Of a stretch of 64,000 bases of DNA, positions 9,110 through 16,422 are shown piece by piece; the stretch's first letter is position 1, and every line of letters begins with the position of its first letter. The stretch lies in contig JAFGQZ010000026.1 of the NCBI GenBank assembly GCA_016935435.1, positions 62,001-126,000 on the forward strand, read 5' to 3'. The DNA comes from Bacteroidales bacterium (GTDB taxonomy: Bacteria; Bacteroidota; Bacteroidia; Bacteroidales; UBA10428). The notes under the pieces were generated by a model that was given only the letters and a program-made list of their open reading frames with translations, made no database searches and was not told the DNA's origin. The position numbers and the translations under genes are program-made.

Positions 9110-9424
9110 TTATTCCCTTACAATAACAAAAACTTCTTCGTTTTTTCGGTGCATAAGGTATTGCTCGCGGGCAAATTTTTCGAGGTTCTCGTTGTTGGTT
9201 TGCAGCTCTTTTAACCGGGCAGCGTCTTTTTCAATCTGTTTCAGGTAATACTCTTTATCGTTTTCCAAACGGCGGAGCTGGCGAATGAGCTTAAAGCGTT
9301 CAATAAGGTTGTTTTCGTCAAAAAGGCCAACCCACACAACAAATATTAGCGATGCCGAAATATACTTGTTGCGCACCAGGCGAAACAGCACCTGCCAATT
9401 GTTCTTCTTTTCCGCTTTGTCCAT
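9110..9424 (-). CDS. DivIC/FtsB-like septum formation initiator
   Basis: 104 residues with the standard layout of this family: a short cytoplasmic basic N-terminus, one transmembrane segment (about residues 25-38, SASLIFVVWVGLF) and a periplasmic coiled coil (ERFKLIRQLRRLENDKEYYLKQIEKD) ending in the conserved-looking KFAREQYLMHRKNEEVFVI. FtsB/DivIC connects FtsL and FtsQ/DivIB in the divisome and helps activate septal peptidoglycan synthesis. In Bacteroidota it is often encoded alone as here. The convergent nitroreductase ends 64 bases away. Confidence 0.88.
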   Translation of the reverse strand: MDKAEKKNNWQVLFRLVRNKYISASLIFVVWVGLFDENNLIERFKLIRQLRRLENDKEYYLKQIEKDAARLKELQTNNENLEKFAREQYLMHRKNEEVFVIVRE

Positions 9425-9587
9425 AACCTGTAAAAGTGTGAAAGCAAAATTAAGGCAACAACGATAATAAATCGTGTTCCGTTAAAAAAGTTATCGACAG
9501 AAGTTATCATTATGGTGATGATAAAAATCATACAATCTGTTCATTACCAAGTAATATTAGTCATGTTTTGATGGCTGCCTGTCGGCT

Positions 9588-9595
9588 ATTTTTGT
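9588..9595 (+). promoter_or_regulatory. Candidate -7 promoter element for pruA
   Basis: TATTTTTG matches TAnnTTTG and lies 28 bases before the pruA ATG. A TTTG lies upstream, but the spacer is about 16 bases, shorter than the usual 19-21. Confidence 0.45.
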
Positions 9596-9623
9596 TATAT
9601 TCAGTAATTAAAACAAAACAGAC

Positions 9624-11255
9624 ATGAGCGACAGCAGGTATATTATCCCCACGCCGGTTAACGAACCGGTAAAAGCCTATGCAGTTGGTTCGCCTGAGCG
9701 CGAAGAGGTAAAAAAAGCTATCGCAAGCTTGAAAGCACAAGAACCCGATATCCCTATGATCATTAACGGACATGAAGTACGAACCGGTGTGCGGCACCGT
9801 ATTTGCCCGCCGCACGATATCAATTATACCCTGGGCTATTATCACCAGGGAGGGGCAAAAGAAGTACAGATGGCCATTGATGCCGCCCTGGGTGCAAAAA
9901 AATCGTGGATGGAACTTGACTGGGGCGAACGTGCATCGATATTTTTAAAAGCTGCCGATTTGCTGGCCGGCCCATACAGGGCCAAAATGGTTGCAGCCAC
10001 AATGCTGGGGCAGTCGAAAAATGTTTACCAGGCCGAAATCGATTGCGCCTGCGAATTAATCGACTTTTACCGGTTTAATGTTAAATACCTCGAACAAATA
10101 TACGAGATGCAGCCAAACTCCTCGCCACAACAATGGAACAGCATTGAGTGGCGGCCGCTCGAAGGGTTTATTTTTGCCCTTACCCCCTTTAACTTCACAT
10201 CAATTGCCGGCAACCTGCAAACCTCGCCAGCCATGATGGGAAACACAGTGGTGTGGAAACCTTCGAAAACCCAGATATACTCTGCCGCTGTAATAATGGA
10301 AATACTTACCGAGGCAGGGCTCCCGAACGGGGTAATAAATATGGTATTTGCCCCGGGGCCGGTAGTTTCTGATATAGTGCTTAACCACCCCGATTTTACA
10401 GGCATTCATTTTACCGGATCTACAGGCGTTTTCCAGGATATCTGGGAAACTATCGGAAAGAACATCAAAAAGTATAAGTCGTACCCCCGAATTGTTGGCG
10501 AAACCGGGGGCAAAGACTTTGTTTTTGTGCACGAAAGTGCCAACATGAAACAAGTAGTTACTGCACTTACCCGCGGCGCTTTTGAATACCAGGGCCAAAA
10601 ATGCTCGGCAGCGAGCAGGGCTTATATTCCCCGTTCGAAGTGGCCTGAAATCCGAGAAGGGCTTGAGCGCGACCTTAAATCGATGAAGATGGGGACACCC
10701 GAAGATTTTTCAAACTTCATCAATGCCGTTATCGACGAGGGGGCTTTTAAAACCCTTTCGGGGGCAATAGATAAAATAAAATCATCGCCCGATGCCGAAA
10801 TAGTTATTGGCGGAGGGTATGATAAATCGAAAGGCTATTTTATCGAACCTACCGTAGCCTTAACTTCAAACCCGAACTTTTTTTCGATGGAAGAAGAATT
10901 GTTTGGCCCTATACTTACAGTTTATCTGTACGACGAGGATAAATACGAAGAAACCCTCAGGATGTGCGATAAAACATCGATATATGCGCTTACAGGGGCA
11001 ATTTTCGCAAAAGATCGGGTAGCCGTTGTTATGGCCGATAAAATTCTGCGCTTTGCTGCCGGAAATTTCTATATAAACGATAAACCTACCGGCGCCGTAG
11101 TCGGCCAACAACCTTTTGGTGGTGCCAGGGGATCGGGCACAAACGACAAGGCAGGCTCTATTATTAACCTTATGCGCTGGGTAAGCCCGCGTACCATAAA
11201 AGAAAATTTTGCCCCGCCAACCGATTACAGGTATCCGTTTCTGGCTGAAGAATAA
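9624..11255 (+). CDS. pruA: L-glutamate gamma-semialdehyde (1-pyrroline-5-carboxylate) dehydrogenase
   Basis: 543 residues, the normal length for the stand-alone enzyme. Aldehyde dehydrogenase landmarks appear in order: FALTPFNFTSIAGNLQTSPAMMGNTVVWKPS (NAD-binding), HFTGSTGVF (Rossmann glycine motif), ETGGKDFVFVH (general-base Glu region), FEYQGQKCSAASRAYIP (nucleophilic Cys), EEELFGPILTVY and NDKPTGAVVGQQPFGGARGSGTNDKAG. It oxidises glutamate semialdehyde to glutamate with NAD+, the second step of proline catabolism. The N-terminal 40 residues resemble those of Bacteroidota and eukaryotic mitochondrial P5CDH. A proline dehydrogenase-family gene lies 20 kb away on the other strand rather than next to it. 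Confidence 0.95.
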   Translation: MSDSRYIIPTPVNEPVKAYAVGSPEREEVKKAIASLKAQEPDIPMIINGHEVRTGVRHRICPPHDINYTLGYYHQGGAKEVQMAIDAALGAKKSWMELDWGERASIFLKAADLLAGPYRAKMVAATMLGQSKNVYQAEIDCACELIDFYRFNVKYLEQIYEMQPNSSPQQWNSIEWRPLEGFIFALTPFNFTSIAGNLQTSPAMMGNTVVWKPSKTQIYSAAVIMEILTEAGLPNGVINMVFAPGPVVSDIVLNHPDFTGIHFTGSTGVFQDIWETIGKNIKKYKSYPRIVGETGGKDFVFVHESANMKQVVTALTRGAFEYQGQKCSAASRAYIPRSKWPEIREGLERDLKSMKMGTPEDFSNFINAVIDEGAFKTLSGAIDKIKSSPDAEIVIGGGYDKSKGYFIEPTVALTSNPNFFSMEEELFGPILTVYLYDEDKYEETLRMCDKTSIYALTGAIFAKDRVAVVMADKILRFAAGNFYINDKPTGAVVGQQPFGGARGSGTNDKAGSIINLMRWVSPRTIKENFAPPTDYRYPFLAEE

Positions 11256-11327
11256 CAAAAAAGTTAATAATGGCAGGTAAATAGCACAAAATAAGGTTTG
11301 GAGCAGATTAGGGGTGCTGAAGGGATT

Positions 11328-11825
11328 CTAAACTTTACCATTCTGCAACAATTCGGTAAAGAAGGGTATGGAAGTATCGAAAACAAACTTTCCACTTTGG
11401 TTGTCGATTCTCAGGAAGTAATGTAGTATGCCGTTGGTAACCAACATGTAAGGTGCTTTTACTGTGTTGTTGTAAGCAATTATCTGTTCGAAAACCTTTT
11501 GGTTAATGGCAACTTCGGGGGCTTTGCATTCAATTAAAAGAAGTGGGCTGCCCGAGCGGGAGTAAACCAGGGCATCGTATCTTTTTTGCAGCGAATTGAC
11601 CTTAATTCCCGATTCCATACTGAATAACACTGCCGGGAAATCGCGGCCGTTGGTTAAAAAAGCTGTAATATTCTGTCGTACCCACTCTTCGGGTGTTAGA
11701 AGGAGGTATTTTTTGCGTATAATGTCCCTGATGTAAAACTGTCCTTTCTCTTTCTTCACCTCAAAAGTATATTCGGGCAGGTTTAGTTTTACCATTTCAA
11801 TGCTATTGAATATCGGGTTATACAA
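11328..11825 (-). CDS. Stand-alone HsdR N-terminal-type PD-(D/E)xK nuclease-fold protein
   Basis: 165 residues. The core fits the type I restriction HsdR_N (HSDR_N_2-like) domain: a basic helix near residues 45-60, then KRYDALVYSRSGSPLLLIECKAPEV, where the Asp and the E-C-K triad form the PD-(D/E)xK nuclease signature. There is no helicase part, and no HsdM or HsdS nearby, so this is a domain-only protein and not a restriction system. Similar proteins are common in Bacteroidota next to holA. It is divergent from holA with 51 bases between the starts, so it may share regulation or take part in DNA repair or replication; that is inference. Confidence 0.82.
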   Translation of the reverse strand: MYNPIFNSIEMVKLNLPEYTFEVKKEKGQFYIRDIIRKKYLLLTPEEWVRQNITAFLTNGRDFPAVLFSMESGIKVNSLQKRYDALVYSRSGSPLLLIECKAPEVAINQKVFEQIIAYNNTVKAPYMLVTNGILHYFLRIDNQSGKFVFDTSIPFFTELLQNGKV

Positions 11826-11876
11826 AGCCGAAAAATACTAATCTTTTTTCTATTTTAGCAGACAGAACAGCCCAAT

Positions 11877-12878
11877 ATGACTTTTGATTCAATTCTTTCT
11901 GATTTACAGCAAAAAAAGTACATGCCCATATATTTTTTAATGGGCGATGAGGCTTATTTTATTGATCAGTTAACCGATTATATAGCGCAAAACGTTTTAA
12001 GCGAGGCAGAGAAAGCTTTCAACCAAACAGTAATTTATGGCAAAGACACCGACATTGCCAACGTGATAAACAGCGCCAAACGCTACCCCATGATGGCACC
12101 TTACCAGGTTGTTATTGTTAAAGAAGCCCAGAATATACGCAATATCGACGACTTGGTATATTATGCCCAAAAGCCACTGAAATCGACCATTCTGGTTGTA
12201 AACTACAAATATAAAACCCTCGATAAAAGAAAAAGGCTTGTTAAGGAACTCGAAAAAAACGGGGTGCTTTTTGAATCGAAAAAACTTTACGACAACCAGG
12301 TTCCCGACTGGATTACAAAGTATTTAAGCAAACGGGGCTTTCAGGTTCAGCCCACTGCCGCACTGTTGCTTTCGGAATTTCTTGGTGCCGAACTGGGAAA
12401 AATAGTAATGGAACTCGATAAGCTCGTGCTAGTACTGCCAAAAGGCGAAAAGCTGATAACATCGGTACATATCGAAGAAAATATTGGCATTAGCAAGGAC
12501 TATAACAATATTGAGCTACAAAATGCGCTTAGCAAAAAAGACCACCTGAAAGCTTTTAGGATTGTTGAACATTTTGGGCAGAACCAGAAAGACAATCCTT
12601 TTGTTGTAACCATTGGAATGTTGTATAGTTTCTTTAACAAAATAATTGTTTACTACTTTCTGGCCGATAAATCGAAGCAATCGGTAGCAGCGGCCTTAAA
12701 AATTAACCCCTATTTTGTGGCCGATTATCAGAATGCAGCAAAGGTATTTCCGCCTAAAAAGGCTGTTGAAATAATTTCGCTCCTACGCGAATACGACCTT
12801 AAATCGAAAGGGGTTGGCAATATTTCTGCCACACCTGGCGACTTGTTAAAAGAACTGGTATATAAAATATTAAACTGA
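11877..12878 (+). CDS. holA: DNA polymerase III subunit delta
   Basis: 333 residues. The N-terminal lid matches delta subunits (MPIYFLMGDEAYFIDQLTDYI and AKRYPMMAPYQVVIVKEAQNI, the beta-clamp-contacting region), followed by an AAA+-like domain without Walker motifs and a helical collar domain (FVVTIGMLYSFFNKIIVYYFLA). Delta opens the sliding clamp as part of the clamp loader. The C-terminal KSKGVGNISATPGDLLKELVYKIL fits family members. The rhomboid gene begins shortly after on the same strand. Confidence 0.9.
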   Translation: MTFDSILSDLQQKKYMPIYFLMGDEAYFIDQLTDYIAQNVLSEAEKAFNQTVIYGKDTDIANVINSAKRYPMMAPYQVVIVKEAQNIRNIDDLVYYAQKPLKSTILVVNYKYKTLDKRKRLVKELEKNGVLFESKKLYDNQVPDWITKYLSKRGFQVQPTAALLLSEFLGAELGKIVMELDKLVLVLPKGEKLITSVHIEENIGISKDYNNIELQNALSKKDHLKAFRIVEHFGQNQKDNPFVVTIGMLYSFFNKIIVYYFLADKSKQSVAAALKINPYFVADYQNAAKVFPPKKAVEIISLLREYDLKSKGVGNISATPGDLLKELVYKILN

Positions 12879-12951
12879 TGAGGTTTTATTGTTGCTTATT
12901 GCTGTTCTTTTTTTGACCATAACAATTTGTAATTCATTAAAATACCCAAAT

Positions 12952-13572
12952 ATGACCCTGATTATTATTGTGGTTACTGCACTCGTCTCAATTTTAGCGT
13001 TTTACGACCACTCAATGTTTGCCCGGCTCCAGTTCAACGCATACCAGGTAATCCATCGCAGGCAATATTACCGTATTGTTACACATGGTTTTGTACATGC
13101 TAACTGGTGGCATTTGTTTGTAAACATGTTTGTATTGTACTTTTTTGGAACAAGCGCCGAACACATAATTGGGCAGCTTGCCACCGCCGGACTGGTTAAA
13201 TTTCCTGTGGCTTTGTACATTGTGTTTTATGTGTTGGCAATAGTTTTTTCATCGTCGATTAGTTTGTACAAGCAGAAAGACAATTACCTCTACAATTCGG
13301 TAGGTGCTTCGGGTGCGACATCGGCAGTGCTTATGTTCAGTATATTCTTTAACCCCTGGCAAATGATAGGTGTTTATTTTATTCCGGTGCCTGGGATAAT
13401 TTTTGCTGTATTATACATTATTTATTCGCAATATATGGCAAAACGCGGTGGCGACAATATTGCCCACGATGCCCATTTGCTGGGGTCGGTTTTCGGGTTT
13501 ATTTTTCCGCTTTTTATCGATTTAGGGCTTATTTATTATTTTATTGAAAGCCTTAAGCGGTTTCAGATATGA
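12952..13572 (+). CDS. Rhomboid family intramembrane serine protease
   Basis: About 206 residues when started at ATG 12952; the track's TTG start at 12889 adds a poor N-terminus. Six or so membrane segments are visible. Rhomboid motifs are HANWWHLFVNMFVLYFFG (the His and Asn of HxxxN), NSVGASGATSAVLMFS (catalytic Ser in GxSG, here GASG) and IAHDAHLLGSVFGF (catalytic His). The full Ser-His dyad is kept, so it should cleave membrane-anchored proteins in the bilayer; the substrate is unknown. Its last codons overlap the start of the aminotransferase gene by four bases, so the two are translated from one message. Confidence 0.88.
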   Translation: MTLIIIVVTALVSILAFYDHSMFARLQFNAYQVIHRRQYYRIVTHGFVHANWWHLFVNMFVLYFFGTSAEHIIGQLATAGLVKFPVALYIVFYVLAIVFSSSISLYKQKDNYLYNSVGASGATSAVLMFSIFFNPWQMIGVYFIPVPGIIFAVLYIIYSQYMAKRGGDNIAHDAHLLGSVFGFIFPLFIDLGLIYYFIESLKRFQI

Positions 13573-14435
13573 GCCATTATTTAAACATAAATGGCGAACA
13601 GATTAAAGCTGACGCCCCGGTTTTAACCCACACAAACAGGGCATTTTGCTATGCCGATGGTGTTTTTGAAACCATTCGCTGCCTGAACTCACAACCCTTG
13701 TTTTTCGACAAGCATTACCAGCGGTTACGCAATGCCCTGTACTACCTGAAAATTGAACTGCCGGCAGAATATACCGAAAATTACTTTGGCTTACAGGTTT
13801 ACAACCTTTTGCAGCGAAACCGTATTTACAAGGGTGCACGTGCCCGGTTAACAGTTTTCAGGGACGATGGGGGGTTATACACGCCTGCGAAATGTTCTGC
13901 CGGGTACCTTTTGTCGGTCGAACCATTGCCTGGCGAAAAATATGAGCTCAACCAGGCTGGGATACATGCTGGTATTTTCAACGGGCTGAAGAAGCCGGTT
14001 AACTATTTATCGCAATTTAAAACCTGCAATGCATTGTTGTTTGTTATGGCCGGGTGCTGGAAAAAAGAGCAGGGCCTCGACGATTGTTTTATCCTTAACC
14101 AGGCCGGGGCAATAATAGAAACTTTGGCATCGAATATTTTTCTGGTGAAAAACGAAAAAATTATTACCCCTTCGATAGAAAGCGGTTGCGTTGACGGCAC
14201 CATGCGCCGTAACGTTATCGAATTGCTGGCGCAGCACAACCTTCCGGTTATAGAAAGCGGGGGCTTCACCGAAACTCACCTGCTTGCGGCCGATGAAATT
14301 TTTATTACCAACGCTATTGCCGGCATTAACTGGATAGGCGCCTATAAAGACAAGCGGTACTTTCATTTTATGTCATCAAAAATAACCCAACTGTTAAACC
14401 TGGAGGTTGAAAAACAACTAATCAAACACAGATAA
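13569..14435 (+). CDS. Class IV aminotransferase (branched-chain aminotransferase or aminodeoxychorismate lyase type)
   Basis: 288 residues of the fold-type IV PLP family. HTNRAFCYADGVFETIRC near the start, the PLP-binding lysine K151 in QFKTCNAL, the phosphate-binding ETLASNIFLVKNEKIITPS and CVDGTMRRNVIELL all fit. The family includes IlvE, D-amino acid transaminase and PabC (4-amino-4-deoxychorismate lyase); residue features do not let me pick one with certainty, though length and the short C-terminus lean toward PabC/IlvE-like small members. The start overlaps the rhomboid stop by four bases. Confidence 0.85.
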   Translation: MSHYLNINGEQIKADAPVLTHTNRAFCYADGVFETIRCLNSQPLFFDKHYQRLRNALYYLKIELPAEYTENYFGLQVYNLLQRNRIYKGARARLTVFRDDGGLYTPAKCSAGYLLSVEPLPGEKYELNQAGIHAGIFNGLKKPVNYLSQFKTCNALLFVMAGCWKKEQGLDDCFILNQAGAIIETLASNIFLVKNEKIITPSIESGCVDGTMRRNVIELLAQHNLPVIESGGFTETHLLAADEIFITNAIAGINWIGAYKDKRYFHFMSSKITQLLNLEVEKQLIKHR

Positions 14436-14444
14436 GCTTGTGAT

Positions 14445-14541
14445 TAATGAAGGAAATGAAAGAAATGTAATGAATGAAGGAAATGAAACGTACTTTAACT
14501 TTTTACTGTTCACCGTTCACTGTTCACCGTTCACTGATAAC
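14445..14541. repeat. Intergenic short-unit repeats (GAAATGAA-type, then heptamer GTTCACY)
   Basis: Two adjoining low-complexity blocks fill the gap between convergent genes. Bases 14445-14489 are purine-rich, repeating forms of 'tgaaggaaatgaaa'. Bases 14505-14539 hold the 14-mer actgttcaccgttc twice in tandem, equal to four heptamers alternating GTTCACC and GTTCACT. A related pair of blocks occurs at about 32.9-33.24 kb. Confidence 0.75.
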
Positions 14542-14554
14542 TATAAACCCTAGC

Positions 14555-15163
14555 CTATTTTAAGGCCAACCCGCATCCGGGGCAGGTTTCGTCTTTCTCA
14601 CTAACCGTTTCGCCACAGGCAGGGCATTTATCGCTTACCGGAACAAAAACATCAGAACCAGGATCCATCACATACCCGTGTCGCTCCAGTTGCTCGTTCA
14701 GGAACTTCTCATCGGCCTCGCTATATTTCTTTGCAAGCTGTTTCCTTGCCTGAATAATTAATTCTTCGTAAAAATTGGCCATCTCCAAATCTTTTTCTTC
14801 TGCCGATATTTTATTTTCCCCTGCCATTAGGGTAAGTTCAGCCTGCTTTTCCGATAGTTTTTGGTTGTACAGTTTAATTATTGAATGAAAGTGCTGGTTT
14901 TTTTTGTAACCAACAGAGCCTAAAACAATAAGGGCAATGGAAGGATCAAGCAAGGCAAAAAGGGTCCATCCCAGCGGGTTTCTCCCCACCGAATCGGCAG
15001 CCCGGGGCATCCAAAGCAATACCAGCAGCCTTACAATTATGCCCGTTCCGATTAAAATACCTGTAAATTTTTCAAATGTAAGGCACAATAAAAAAAGCCC
15101 AACCAGGCATATTCCATAAACAACAAGCTTTTTATTGGGGTTGTCGAGGTGTATGGTATCCAT
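14555..15163 (-). CDS. Membrane protein with C-terminal zinc ribbon
   Basis: About 202 residues when started at ATG 15163 (MDTIHLDNPNKK); the longer track start overlaps the upstream gene's stop and is unlikely. Two or three hydrophobic segments lie in the first 90 residues, a charged, probably coiled region follows (KLSEKQAELTLMAGENKISAEEK), and the tail carries two CxxC pairs (CPACGETVSEKDETCPGCG), a rubredoxin-like zinc ribbon. Function unknown. It lies 11 bases after the DUF3999 gene and likely ends that operon. Confidence 0.75.
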   Translation of the reverse strand: MDTIHLDNPNKKLVVYGICLVGLFLLCLTFEKFTGILIGTGIIVRLLVLLWMPRAADSVGRNPLGWTLFALLDPSIALIVLGSVGYKKNQHFHSIIKLYNQKLSEKQAELTLMAGENKISAEEKDLEMANFYEELIIQARKQLAKKYSEADEKFLNEQLERHGYVMDPGSDVFVPVSDKCPACGETVSEKDETCPGCGLALK

Positions 15164-15174
15164 AACAGAAATAA

Positions 15175-16422
15175 TTAATTGGTTTCGGAATTTTGTTTTG
15201 TTTTTATCATATTCAGGGTAAAAAAGGCCAACAACATCACAATAGCGCCCATTAACAACCATAGCCATATTTCCTGGCTTTTGTTGCCATTTTGTTCCAT
15301 GCTGCCTGTTTCAAAGAGTTTTTCCTGGTTACCGGTAAAAACAAAGCTGGTGTTTTCGGGTATTTTATCGCGAAAGAAGTTGATATCGTAACCGGGGTAT
15401 TCGCAATATCTGTTACCATAATACAAATAATACCTGTACCCTTTTGTAAAACGGGCTGTAAGGCTGACAATATTTGAATATACCTTAATACTATCGATCT
15501 GTAGTGGGTGGTTGTATTGGTTAAATACAGTAAGTTTTACCTGTTTTGTAATTGAAGGGGCAAACCAGAAAGTGTTTTCTGCAATAGAACTGATGTAACT
15601 GCTTGTAAGGGTAGAATACCTCTTTATCCAGCCATCTGGTGCAGGCGTGCTGTCGGTTAGGCATTCTATTGTTGCCTTTCGGTAATAATCGAAACTGTCG
15701 GCACAAATTACAGTAATGCCCGAAACAGGCAAAGCCATGGGCAATTCTATCGAGTAAACACTGGTTCTCAATTGCCTGTCGATGGCAAGGCTTGTTGTTT
15801 TATAACTTGATGAAAGGTACATGCCAGTATCGGTACTTACATAATACGCCGATATTGACCCTAAAAGAGGATTATTGGCCGATGAAAAACTTATTCTGTA
15901 AAAGCAAAAATCGCTGTTGGAGAAATGCAGGCTTGAGTATTCGTAAGCAATTTGTCCGTCAACTATCGAAATTACCCTGTATTTGCCTGGTATTTCAAAC
16001 CATTGTTGCTGGTTGTGGCTCCCTTCGAGTGTAAGCAGGTAATCGAAATTACTGCGGTTGAATTTCAAATCAAATTTATTTAAAACCTTACCGGCACCAA
16101 CTTTTATGGTGTAATACCAGACATTGCCTTTTTTCGTAAGGTTCAGCAGTTGTGTTTCAATTTGGTTAAGGCTTTCTTTTCGCAGGTGTTGGTTAATAAT
16201 GTAAGGGGCCTCAATGGTATCGGAGGGGCCAAAGCCAACGATGCGTATATCGTTGAGCCCGTTTTCCAGTTTGCCGAAAATTTCCGTGTCGAGGGTGTAA
16301 CTGTGCCAGGTATCCGAAACCCCGGTTATGGGCACACGGTATTTAAAACCTTTTATCTGGCAATAAGCAGGTGCCAGCAACAAAAAAAGTAAGGCTGAAA
16401 GTAATTTAGCTTTTTTGCTCAT
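15175..16422 (-). CDS. DUF3999-type exported membrane-anchored protein
   Basis: About 415 residues starting at MSKKAKLLSALLF (16422), which supplies a signal peptide; the start overlaps the DUF2339 gene's end by 17 bases. The body is beta-rich, with a sequence such as YRVPITGVSDTWHSYTLDTEIFGKL and a lectin/F5-8-like discoidin feel (LTLEGSHNQQQWFEIPG), and one transmembrane helix near the C-terminus (IWLWLLMGAIVMLLAFFTLNMI). In many Gram-negative bacteria DUF3999 genes sit next to DUF2339 genes, as here, so the two probably work as one complex. The role is unknown. Confidence 0.75.
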   Translation of the reverse strand: MSKKAKLLSALLFLLLAPAYCQIKGFKYRVPITGVSDTWHSYTLDTEIFGKLENGLNDIRIVGFGPSDTIEAPYIINQHLRKESLNQIETQLLNLTKKGNVWYYTIKVGAGKVLNKFDLKFNRSNFDYLLTLEGSHNQQQWFEIPGKYRVISIVDGQIAYEYSSLHFSNSDFCFYRISFSSANNPLLGSISAYYVSTDTGMYLSSSYKTTSLAIDRQLRTSVYSIELPMALPVSGITVICADSFDYYRKATIECLTDSTPAPDGWIKRYSTLTSSYISSIAENTFWFAPSITKQVKLTVFNQYNHPLQIDSIKVYSNIVSLTARFTKGYRYYLYYGNRYCEYPGYDINFFRDKIPENTSFVFTGNQEKLFETGSMEQNGNKSQEIWLWLLMGAIVMLLAFFTLNMIKTKQNSETN

